DNA of 5,962 bases from the NCBI GenBank assembly GCA_030149625.1, contig JASLHP010000130.1:1-5962 (forward strand), in the 5' to 3' direction. The position numbers and the translations under genes are program-made. The notes under the pieces were generated by a model, which ran no database searches, was not told where the DNA came from, and worked only from the letters and a program-made list of their open reading frames with translations. This stretch comes from Solirubrobacteraceae bacterium. GTDB taxonomy: Bacteria; Actinomycetota; Thermoleophilia; Solirubrobacterales; Solirubrobacteraceae. Positions 1-5,962 of the stretch are shown in pieces. Each line of letters opens with the position of its first letter. The first letter of the stretch is position 1.

Positions 1-703
1 CGATACCCGCGCTCGCGAATGTGCCCCACAGCCACACGTGCCCGCGTACGTACGCCCAGCCCTCGCGCGCCTGCTCGCTCGCGCGCACGAGCGTGACGTC
101 GGTGCGCAACGGCGACGCGGACGCGCGCGGCGACAGCCACGACAGCGCCACCGCGGAGACGACGAACGTGCCGGCATCCGCAAGGAACGCTGCCCCCGGG
201 CCGAGCACGCCGACGAGCACGCCGCCGAGCGCCGGCCCGAGCAGGCGCAGGGCGAGCGGGCGCAGCACCTGCTCGAGCGCGTTGGCTTCGCCGAGCCGCG
301 ACTCGGGCACGAGCTGCGGCAGGATCGCGTCGCTGGCTGGATCGAAGAACGCCTGCGCGCCGCCGTAGACGGCGACGATCACCATCATCTGCCACAGGCG
401 CAGATGGCCGCTGGCGGCCAGCGCGCCGAGCAGCGCGAGCAGCACCGCGCGCACGACGTCGGCGATCAGCATCACCTGGCGGCGACGGTGGCGGTCTGAG
501 ACGACGCCGCCGAACAGCAGCAGCGCGATCAGCGGCACGGTCATCGCGATCCCGAGCAGCGACAGCGCCGCGGGAGCGCTCGACAGCGTGTACGCCTCCC
601 ACGCCATCGCCACGAGGAACGCTCCGTCCCCGAGCAGCGACACGCAGCGGCCCGTGAACAGCAGCCGGAAGTCGCGTTCGCCGAGGACGCCGCTAGAGGC
701 CAT
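1..703 (-). CDS. MFS transporter, DHA3/MFS_3-type exporter (N-terminal half, cut by window edge)
   Basis: This is an open minus-strand frame starting at ATG 703-701 and still open at base 1, giving 234 visible residues. It predicts an inner-membrane major facilitator protein, probably a proton-coupled drug or metabolite exporter. After a short basic N-terminus (FRLLFTGR, residues 12-19) comes TM1 (about 12-34), then TM2 (about 45-66). The loop 2-3 signature motif A follows as GGVVSDRHRRR (65-75), with the conserved Gly, Asp70 and Arg cluster. TM3 and TM4 follow, then FFDPASDAILPQLVP (119-133), a stretch typical of the MFS_3/EntS-like family, then TM5-6 (about 150-190) and the start of TM7 near 224. 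About half of a usual 400-residue transporter is present. The start overlaps the 3' end of the GGDEF-EAL gene by 11 bp. No Shine-Dalgarno sequence precedes it, so it probably depends on coupling to that gene. The family is secure; the substrate is unknown. Confidence 0.88.
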   Translation of the reverse strand, partial: MASSGVLGERDFRLLFTGRCVSLLGDGAFLVAMAWEAYTLSSAPAALSLLGIAMTVPLIALLLFGGVVSDRHRRRQVMLIADVVRAVLLALLGALAASGHLRLWQMMVIVAVYGGAQAFFDPASDAILPQLVPESRLGEANALEQVLRPLALRLLGPALGGVLVGVLGPGAAFLADAGTFVVSAVALSWLSPRASASPLRTDVTLVRASEQAREGWAYVRGHVWLWGTFASAGI

Positions 704-3700
704 CGGCCGGAGCGGGAGCCGGAGTCGGCACCGCCTCGCCGGAGGGCATCCCGCCGCGCTCGGGCCTGCCGGACAGGTAGTCGATCAGGTGCGCCGACTC
801 CATCGGGTGGGCAAAGTGGAAGCCCTGGCCGAGCTCGCAGCCGAGCTCGCGCAGGCGGCTGAGCTGCTCGTCGAATTCGATGCCCTCGGCGACCACGTCG
901 AGGGCCAGCGTGCTGCCGAGCGCGACGACGGCACTCGACAGGTCGGCTGCCTCGCGCGAGGACTCCGGCCCGAGGAACGAGCGGTCCATCTTGATCACGT
1001 CGACCGGGAAGCGGCTCAAGTAGCTGAGCGAGGAGTAGCCAGTCCCGAAGTCGTCCATCGCGACGCGCAGTCCGAGCGAGCGCAGTTCCTGGAGCTTGAC
1101 GACTGCCACCTCCGGGTCCTCGATCAACATCGACTCGGTGATCTCCAGCATCAACAGGCCCGGGTCCAGGCCCGACTCATCGAGCGCGTCGCGAACGTCA
1201 GAGATGACGTCTGAGTGCTGAAGCTGCCTGACGGACAGATTCACGCAGATGTACAGCGGCGGGTCGCCCGTCCAGTGGTTCTGCACGGCAACCGCCTGCA
1301 TGCACGCCTCGCGCAGCACCCAGCGCCCGATCGGCACGATCAGCCCTGTCTCCTCCGCGAACGGGATGAAGTCTCCAGGCTGCACGAGGCCGCGCTCGGG
1401 ATGGTGCCAGCGCAGCAGTGCCTCCATCCCGGCGACGTGGCCGTCGGCGAGCCGCACGATCGGCTGGTAGTGCAGCTCGAACTGGCCGCTTTCGAGAGCC
1501 CGCTGCAGGTCGGCGCGCAGCTCCAGGCGCGCGAGCACGCCCGCGTGCATCTCCGGCTCGAACAGCCGGTAGCTGCCCTTGCCGTCGCGCTTGGCGATGT
1601 ACATCGCCGCGTCGGCGTCGCGGATCAGCTCGTCGGCGCCGAGCGTCGAGCCGCCGTCCATGATCGAGATGCCGATGCTGCCGCGCACTGACAGCTCCTT
1701 GCCCGCGACCATCAGCGGCTGGCGCAGGTCCTCGAGCACGCGCTCGGCGACCTCGGTGGCGATTTCGGTGCTCTCGAGGTCCTCGAGCAGCACGACGAAC
1801 TCGTCGCCGCCGAAGCGCGCCGCGGTGTCGCTCGAGCGAATGCTGTTGGACAGGCGCTTGGCGACGTCGATCAGCGCGGCGTCGCCGGCGCCGTGGCCGA
1901 GGCTGTCGTTGATCGTCTTGAAGTCGTCGATGTCGAGGAACATCACCCCGAGGCGGCTGTCCTCGCGATGCGCGCGTCCGATCGCGTGGCGCACGCGCTC
2001 GACGAACAGCGCGCGGTTGGCGAGGTTCGTGACAGGGTCGTGGAACGCCTGGTGGGCGAGCTGCTCCTCGAAGGTCTTGCGCTCCGAGATGTCGCGGGCG
2101 TTGAGCACGATGCCGCGCACGTGCTCGTCGTCGAGCAGGTTCGTGTGCAGGATCTCGAACTGGCGCGCCTCACCGTCGCGATGGCGCAGCGTGCATTCGA
2201 TCACCTGCTCGTCGGAGCGCGCGTAGGCCGAGCCGTCGGCGAGCAGCCGCAGCAGCGCGCCCGTGTCCTCCTCGGCGACGAGCCGGTCGAAGCGCGTGCC
2301 GAGCAGCTCCGCTGATGGGTAGCCGAGGATGTGCTCTGAGGAGGGGCTCTGGTAGGTGATCGTGGCGTCGGCGCCGACGACCGTGATCAGGTCGCTGGAG
2401 TTCTGCACGAGCGATGCGAAGCGCGCCTCGCTGCGCTGCTCGTGGATCTCCTCGGTCAGCCGCGCGCCCTCGAGCGCGAGCGCGAGCTGGTTGGCGAGCG
2501 CCTCGAGCGCGCCGCGCGCCTGGCGCGAAGGCTCGGACGGACACGCGAGCACGAGCAGCCCGAGCAGCCCGTCGCGGACGGGCAGCGCCAGCACGAGCCC
2601 GCTCGTCGAGCGCTCGTCGAGCTGCATCGCGGCGAGCACCGTCGGCTCGAGCGTGACGCTTCGCGCGGAGCTATGCTCGGCGAGCGCGAGCAGCTCGCCG
2701 GCGACGGTCGGCGTCAGCGTGCGCGCCGCCCAGCTGGGCTCGTCGTTGCGGGCCACCGCGGTCAGCGCGCCGTCCTCGAGCAGACACAGCACCCCCACCC
2801 CGCGACCCTCGAGCAGCGGCACGATCAGCTTCAGCGCGGCCTGCTGCATCTCCTCGCGCGTCGCGCAGGCGACGAGCGCCGCGCCGAAGCGACCGAGCAA
2901 CCGCTCGCGCGCGGCCGAGCGCTCCTGCTGGCGGACGAGGTCGACCATGCGCATCACGACCAGGCCGAACAGCACGACCGAGGCCGAGACCGTCACCATC
3001 AGGTCGAGGTCGCCGCGGCGCAGCTCCCTGACGAAGATGCAGACCGGCGCGATCAGCGACGCGCCCGTCAGCAGGCTGAGGCGCAGCGGCGTGAGCTTCG
3101 CCTCGCGGTCCTTGGCGTCGCGGTCGGCGACCGGCTCGTCCATCTTGGCCATCGACGGGTGCAGCGCGGAGGCGCCCCACAGCAGCTGGTAGGCGAACCA
3201 GCCGAGGTCGAGGATCAGCTGGTGGTGGAAGGTGCCGTTGAGCGTCATCACCCCGTAGATGAAGTCGGTCGCCAGCAGCGAGACGATGCTCGCACCCATC
3301 AGGTAGAAGGCCGGCTGGCGACGGCCGCCGTCGAGCACGAGCCGGATCGCGGCGGCGAGCAGGATGATGTCGCCCAGCGGATAAGCGACCGACACGAGCT
3401 TGGGCAACAGACCCATCGAGCTTTCGTGGATGTACGGCGCGATCTGCAGAATCCACGAGAGCACCGACAGGCCGAGCGTCAGGATCGCCGCGTCGATCAG
3501 CGTATTGCGGTTGCGCTGCGGGTTGCGCCGGCGCACGAGCAACAGCAGCCCCAGCATCTGCGCCGGGTACACCGTCAGGTAGATCGCGTCGCCGATCGAG
3601 GGGAACGGGACTTCTTGGTGCAGCACGTATGCGCGGTAGCTGTACGTGTAGAAGTCGCCCATCCAGTACAGGAGGAAGCCGAACGCGAACAGCCACCACG

Positions 3701-3890
3701 GCAGCGCGTAGCCGGGTTTGTTGCGGCGGATGCCGACGACCACGGCGATCCAGCTCGTGACGCCGCACGTGTTGAACAGCGCCTCGTTGCCTTTCAGCGG
3801 CGTGGGCAGCAGATACAGGCACATGCCGACCACGCCGAACGCGAGGTACGCCAGCCACAACGGCGGGCGCGTGGACGGCCGCGCGCTCAT
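693..3890 (-). CDS. Membrane-bound GGDEF-EAL protein with ten-TM sensor, GAF-like and PAS domains (c-di-GMP turnover)
   Basis: This predicted bifunctional cyclic-di-GMP enzyme has 1065 residues. Hydrophobic segments lie near 11-31, 41-55, 63-84, 100-119, 131-152, 164-187, 194-216, 224-243, 269-289 and 295-318, so about ten TM helices with both ends cytoplasmic. A GAF-like region (about 326-475) follows, then a PAS domain with its C-terminal PAC part (about 487-603). The GGDEF domain (about 608-775) has an intact GGDEF (694-698) and an inhibitory I-site RSSD (685-688) at the standard five-residue spacing. The EAL domain (about 785-1040) has EALLRW (823-828), Asn884, Glu916, the Asp946-Asp947 pair of DDFGTG, Lys967, Glu1002 and Gln1022. 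Both synthesis and hydrolysis therefore look possible on sequence. The C-terminus is a Pro/Ala-rich tail. The start overlaps the upstream synthase as ATGA and has a good GGAGG seven bases before it. The domain calls are firm except GAF (moderate). The ligand of the membrane part is unknown. Confidence 0.96.
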   Translation of the reverse strand: MSARPSTRPPLWLAYLAFGVVGMCLYLLPTPLKGNEALFNTCGVTSWIAVVVGIRRNKPGYALPWWLFAFGFLLYWMGDFYTYSYRAYVLHQEVPFPSIGDAIYLTVYPAQMLGLLLLVRRRNPQRNRNTLIDAAILTLGLSVLSWILQIAPYIHESSMGLLPKLVSVAYPLGDIILLAAAIRLVLDGGRRQPAFYLMGASIVSLLATDFIYGVMTLNGTFHHQLILDLGWFAYQLLWGASALHPSMAKMDEPVADRDAKDREAKLTPLRLSLLTGASLIAPVCIFVRELRRGDLDLMVTVSASVVLFGLVVMRMVDLVRQQERSAARERLLGRFGAALVACATREEMQQAALKLIVPLLEGRGVGVLCLLEDGALTAVARNDEPSWAARTLTPTVAGELLALAEHSSARSVTLEPTVLAAMQLDERSTSGLVLALPVRDGLLGLLVLACPSEPSRQARGALEALANQLALALEGARLTEEIHEQRSEARFASLVQNSSDLITVVGADATITYQSPSSEHILGYPSAELLGTRFDRLVAEEDTGALLRLLADGSAYARSDEQVIECTLRHRDGEARQFEILHTNLLDDEHVRGIVLNARDISERKTFEEQLAHQAFHDPVTNLANRALFVERVRHAIGRAHREDSRLGVMFLDIDDFKTINDSLGHGAGDAALIDVAKRLSNSIRSSDTAARFGGDEFVVLLEDLESTEIATEVAERVLEDLRQPLMVAGKELSVRGSIGISIMDGGSTLGADELIRDADAAMYIAKRDGKGSYRLFEPEMHAGVLARLELRADLQRALESGQFELHYQPIVRLADGHVAGMEALLRWHHPERGLVQPGDFIPFAEETGLIVPIGRWVLREACMQAVAVQNHWTGDPPLYICVNLSVRQLQHSDVISDVRDALDESGLDPGLLMLEITESMLIEDPEVAVVKLQELRSLGLRVAMDDFGTGYSSLSYLSRFPVDVIKMDRSFLGPESSREAADLSSAVVALGSTLALDVVAEGIEFDEQLSRLRELGCELGQGFHFAHPMESAHLIDYLSGRPERGGMPSGEAVPTPAPAPADGL

Positions 3891-5263
3891 GCCGCGGCCT
3901 CCAACGCCCTGTTCTCGGACGCCGACTGCAGCTCGCCCAGCTCGGCCAGCTCGGCCAGCACCGCGATCAGGCGCTCGACTTCTGCATCCGTGTTGGCCGC
4001 GGTCAGCTGCACCCGGAAGCCGACCTCGGCCTTGGGAACGAGCGGGTAGGCGGCGAGCGTCACGTAGATGCCGTGCGAGAACAGCATCCGTCCCACCAGG
4101 TCGATGCGCTCGTGGTCGCGCAGCGGGATCTCGACGATCGGCAAGCCCGAGGTGTTGGGCGTGTGCACGTCGAGCTCGGCGAGCGCGCCGAGCACGCGCG
4201 CGCTATGGCGATGCACGATGCTGCGCAGCTGATCGCCGCGGCGATCGTTGACGTCGAAGCCGGCGAGCACGGTGGCCAGCGAAGCGACCGGCGAGGGCCC
4301 CGAATACAGGTACGGCGGCGCGGCGACCTTGAGCAGGTTCTTGACCTCGGTTGGACACGCGATGAACGCGAGCAGCGATGAGTAGGCCTTGGAGAAGCCG
4401 CCGACGAGCACGAGGTCGTCGTAGCTCTCGTCGAAGTGGCGCACGACGCTGTTGCCGCGCACGCCGTACGAGCAGGACTCGTCGGGCGAGCGCTCGCCGA
4501 TGACGCCGAAGCCGTGGGCGTCGTCGACGTACAGGAGCGCGCCATGACGGCGCGCGACCGCGGCGAACTCACGCAGGTCGGGCGCGTTGCCCGTCATGCT
4601 GTTGACGCCGTCCATGCAGATCAGCCGCGCGCGATCGTGCTCTGCCGCCAGCAGCTCGCCGAGGTGGCCGGGATCCTCGAAGCGGAAGCGGCGCACGGCG
4701 GCGCCGCGGGAGCGAGCGACCTGGCAGCCGTCGTAGATCGTCTTGTGGGCGCGCGCGTCGAGGAAGATCGTCCCGGACGCGGCCAGTATCGGGATCACCG
4801 AGTTGTGGATGTGCGTGATCGTCGGCAGCACCAGCGAGTCCTCGCAGCCGAGAAGCGCGGTGAGGCGCTCCTCGATCTGCTCGTAGAGGGCAGGGCTGCC
4901 GAGCAGGCGCGACCAGCTCGGGTGCGTGCCCCACTGCTCCAGGAACGCGGGCACCGCGGCGATGATCTCGGCGTCGAGGTCGAAGCCGAGGTAGTTGCAC
5001 GAAGCGAAGTCCGCAAGCCACTGCTCGCCGACGCGGATCATGCGCCCGTCGATCTCCTCGACGACCGCATCCATCATCGGATGGTCGGCGCGCAGGCGCT
5101 CGAGATCTCCGAGCGTGTCCAGCCAGTTGTCGATCCAGCGTCCCCGCGCCGGCGGCGAGGGCGCCCCGCGCGAGGACCGAGCCGGCGAGGAGCTCAGAGC
5201 ACGAGTGGGTACGGACGCAGGCGGGTACGACATATCCGAACGACCATCGGTTCGTGCGGTCAA
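3887..5263 (-). CDS. PLP-dependent alpha-oxoamine synthase family enzyme (BioF/Kbl/CqsA-like)
   Basis: Enzymes of this fold-type I family condense an amino acid with an acyl-CoA to give an alpha-aminoketone, usually with decarboxylation. Visible family landmarks are ASCNYLGF (87-94), THPSWSRLLGS (113-123), His173 in DARAHKTIYDG (the PLP-stacking position), VDDAHGFGVIG (246-256) with Asp247 and His250, the Schiff-base Lys292 in GGFSKAYSS, and Arg417 in FRVQLTAANT (the carboxylate-binding position in BioF). The protein has 458 residues from TTG 5263, or 448 from ATG 5233, against about 390-400 for BioF/Kbl. The surplus is mainly a Ser/Pro/Arg-rich, probably disordered N-terminus up to about residue 42. 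The usual SGYxAN-type segment after the small domain reads PTITHIHNS (147-155), and TAxH near the end is TAAN, so the substrate probably differs from BioF. The C-terminus carries a short AEL repeat. No biotin, threonine or haem genes are nearby. The ATGA overlap with the GGDEF-EAL gene makes a signal synthase plausible, but the product is not known. Confidence 0.9.
   Translation of the reverse strand: MTARTDGRSDMSYPPASVPTRALSSSPARSSRGAPSPPARGRWIDNWLDTLGDLERLRADHPMMDAVVEEIDGRMIRVGEQWLADFASCNYLGFDLDAEIIAAVPAFLEQWGTHPSWSRLLGSPALYEQIEERLTALLGCEDSLVLPTITHIHNSVIPILAASGTIFLDARAHKTIYDGCQVARSRGAAVRRFRFEDPGHLGELLAAEHDRARLICMDGVNSMTGNAPDLREFAAVARRHGALLYVDDAHGFGVIGERSPDESCSYGVRGNSVVRHFDESYDDLVLVGGFSKAYSSLLAFIACPTEVKNLLKVAAPPYLYSGPSPVASLATVLAGFDVNDRRGDQLRSIVHRHSARVLGALAELDVHTPNTSGLPIVEIPLRDHERIDLVGRMLFSHGIYVTLAAYPLVPKAEVGFRVQLTAANTDAEVERLIAVLAELAELGELQSASENRALEAAA
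3898..3902 (-). promoter_or_regulatory. Shine-Dalgarno site and ATGA coupling junction for the GGDEF-EAL gene
   Basis: On the minus strand GGAGG (CCTCC on the plus strand) lies seven bases before ATG 3890-3888, inside the last codons of the oxoamine synthase gene. The start codon then overlaps the synthase TGA stop (3889-3887) as ATGA. A strong ribosome site combined with a stop-start overlap is typical of translational coupling, and it fixes this start choice with good confidence. Confidence 0.85.
3929..3955 (-). repeat. Three tandem 9-bp repeats coding AEL/AEL/GEL at the synthase C-terminus
   Basis: Plus-strand units CAGCTCGCC, CAGCTCGGC and CAGCTCGGC follow one another without gaps. On the coding strand they give AELAELGEL, the end of the last predicted helix of the oxoamine synthase. 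This is probably a replication-slippage microrepeat that lengthens a helical tail, and no function is implied. Confidence 0.6.
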
Positions 5264-5295
5264 AGGCTTTACGGCAAACTGCTCAGCTCAGCGCT

Positions 5296-5322
5296 TTGCG
5301 TCGTTTCGCAACCCAAATTGCG
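5296..5322. repeat. Three alternating 5-bp inverted motifs upstream of the oxoamine synthase gene
   Basis: On the plus strand TTGCG (5296-5300), CGCAA (5307-5311) and TTGCG (5318-5322) are each separated by exactly six bases. The middle copy is a perfect inverted partner of both outer copies, so two mutually exclusive five-pair hairpins with six-base loops are possible, as is a multi-site protein operator. The array lies 14-40 bp after the purL stop. On the minus strand no T-run follows, so it does not look like an intrinsic terminator of purL. The pattern is directly visible; any regulatory role is inferred, and five-base arms can arise by chance. Confidence 0.4.
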
Positions 5323-5335
5323 GGCTTTCTGCGGC

Positions 5336-5962
5336 CTAGACGAAGAATTCGGCGAGGCTGGCATGGGCCGCGGCCAGCTCCTCGAGCGTGAGCGTGAGCA
5401 TCGTGCCCGCCGTCGCGCCCGCCTCGACGATGCTCAGCACGTCCTCGCCGACCCTGCCGATCGTGACGAGCGATACGTGTTCGCCGAGCGCACGCAGGGC
5501 GCCGGGCTCGCCGCTGACGACGAAGCCGCCGGCGCCCTCGCCGAACAGCGCGGTGGCCAGGACCGACGCGGCCGCGGGCTCGGCCTGTGCGGATGCGCGA
5601 CCCCGCGTGCGCGACCCGACCGCCTCCCAGAGCGTCTCGCCGAGCTCGACCTGCGCGCCGATGCCGCCGGCCAGACAGCACTCGGCGAGCGCGATCGCGA
5701 GACCGCCCTCGGCGATGTCGTGTGCGCTCGCAAGCGTGCCCGCGCGAACCGCGTCGCGGACGGCGGCATGCGTGGCCGCGACGGCGGCGACATCCACCGC
5801 GTCGAGCCCGTCCGGCAGCGGCAAGCCGAGCAGCTTCGCGAGCTCGCTCGCGGGCAGCGCTGGGCGCGGCGCGCCGACGAGCGCGATCTCATCGCCCGCG
5901 TGCGCGAAGCCGATGCGCGCGGCGCGGCGCGCATCGGGCAGGCGCCCGACCATGCCGATCAC
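5336..5962 (-). CDS. purL: Phosphoribosylformylglycinamidine synthase subunit II, C-terminal part (5' end outside window)
   Basis: This enzyme carries out the ATP- and glutamine-dependent conversion of FGAR to FGAM in de novo purine synthesis, working in the cytoplasm with PurQ and PurS. Only the last 208 or so residues are present, where bacterial PurL usually has about 740; the frame runs off the right edge. The GTG at the very edge encodes an internal Val and is not the real start. Recognisable features are IGMVG (residues 2-6 of the visible part), which opens the last AIRS-type C-terminal region, SAHDIAEGGLAIALAECCLAGG (79-100), a strong PurL signature, and LFGEGAGGFVVSG (139-151) near the end. 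In the last motif many homologues carry Arg where the second Gly of AGG sits, a minor departure. The stop is TAG at 5338-5336. No purF follows; the next gene is the oxoamine synthase on the same strand. Confidence 0.93.
   Translation of the reverse strand: MIGMVGRLPDARRAARIGFAHAGDEIALVGAPRPALPASELAKLLGLPLPDGLDAVDVAAVAATHAAVRDAVRAGTLASAHDIAEGGLAIALAECCLAGGIGAQVELGETLWEAVGSRTRGRASAQAEPAAASVLATALFGEGAGGFVVSGEPGALRALGEHVSLVTIGRVGEDVLSIVEAGATAGTMLTLTLEELAAAHASLAEFFV

Noticed and set aside
38..499. Plus-strand open frames at the left edge (21-368, 38-499)
   Set aside because: They lie opposite the MFS transporter, whose minus-strand translation has TM helices and motif A. The plus-strand products are Arg/His/Ala-rich with no family resemblance.
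1579..3192. Plus-strand Ser/Arg/Thr-rich open frames (1579-2226, 2356-3192)
   Set aside because: Low-complexity composition, no motif, and full overlap with well-supported coding sequence on the minus strand.
2442..4049. Long plus-strand open frame of 535 codons antisense to the GGDEF-EAL gene
   Set aside because: Its translation is dominated by Arg, Gln, Glu, His and Ala with no recognisable domain. It lies opposite a clear multi-domain gene and is what GC-rich codon bias produces in the complementary frame.
5235..5263. TTGACC on the minus strand (5263-5258), close to a -35 consensus
   Set aside because: No acceptable -10 hexamer lies at 16-18 bp, and transcription from it would begin after both candidate start codons of the gene.
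3887..5263. Calling the PLP enzyme bioF, kbl or cqsA
   Set aside because: The fold and PLP residues fit the whole family, but the substrate-region motifs differ from BioF and Kbl and no biotin or threonine-catabolism genes adjoin. The signal-synthase role rests on context only, so no symbol is given.
5307..5330. Possible intrinsic terminator (CGCAA hairpin followed by GGCTTTCT on the plus strand)
   Set aside because: The T-rich side is on the plus strand, whereas every gene here is read from the minus strand. On the minus strand no T-run follows and the stem is only five pairs.

Overview
The window is very GC-rich and almost entirely coding. All four genes lie on the minus strand, so transcription runs from the right edge to the left. 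Strong G/C bias at third codon positions, TTG/ATG start usage and the protein types suggest a high-GC actinobacterium. The multi-TM GGDEF-EAL architecture is compatible with the Thermoleophilia/Solirubrobacterales, but this taxonomic guess rests on general resemblance only. No rRNA, tRNA, CRISPR array or insertion sequence is visible.

Layout in order of transcription: (1) 5962-5336 is the C-terminal part of purL (phosphoribosylformylglycinamidine synthase II), cut by the window edge. (2) A short gap of 72-102 bp, depending on the next start codon, carries three alternating copies of a 5-bp inverted motif. (3) 5263-3887 encodes a PLP-dependent alpha-oxoamine synthase-family enzyme, the fold of BioF, Kbl, HemA, serine palmitoyltransferase and the CqsA/LqsA autoinducer synthases. 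(4) 3890-693 encodes a 1065-residue membrane protein with about ten TM segments, then GAF-like, PAS, GGDEF and EAL domains. Its GGDEF, I-site and EAL catalytic residues are all intact. (5) 703 to the left edge is the N-terminal half of an MFS exporter, which does not end in the window.

Genes 3, 4 and 5 overlap: ATGA between the synthase and the c-di-GMP enzyme, and 11 bp between the c-di-GMP enzyme and the MFS gene. They are therefore very probably one translationally coupled unit. A possible reading is a small-molecule signalling cassette in which the oxoamine synthase makes a diffusible ketone or aminoketone, the membrane GGDEF-EAL protein senses it (or another cue) and adjusts c-di-GMP, and the MFS protein exports it. 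The synthase-sensor pairing recalls CqsA/CqsS and LqsA/LqsS, but with c-di-GMP output in place of a histidine kinase. The gene order and domains are seen directly; the signalling function is inference. purL appears to be an upstream housekeeping neighbour that may or may not be co-transcribed.
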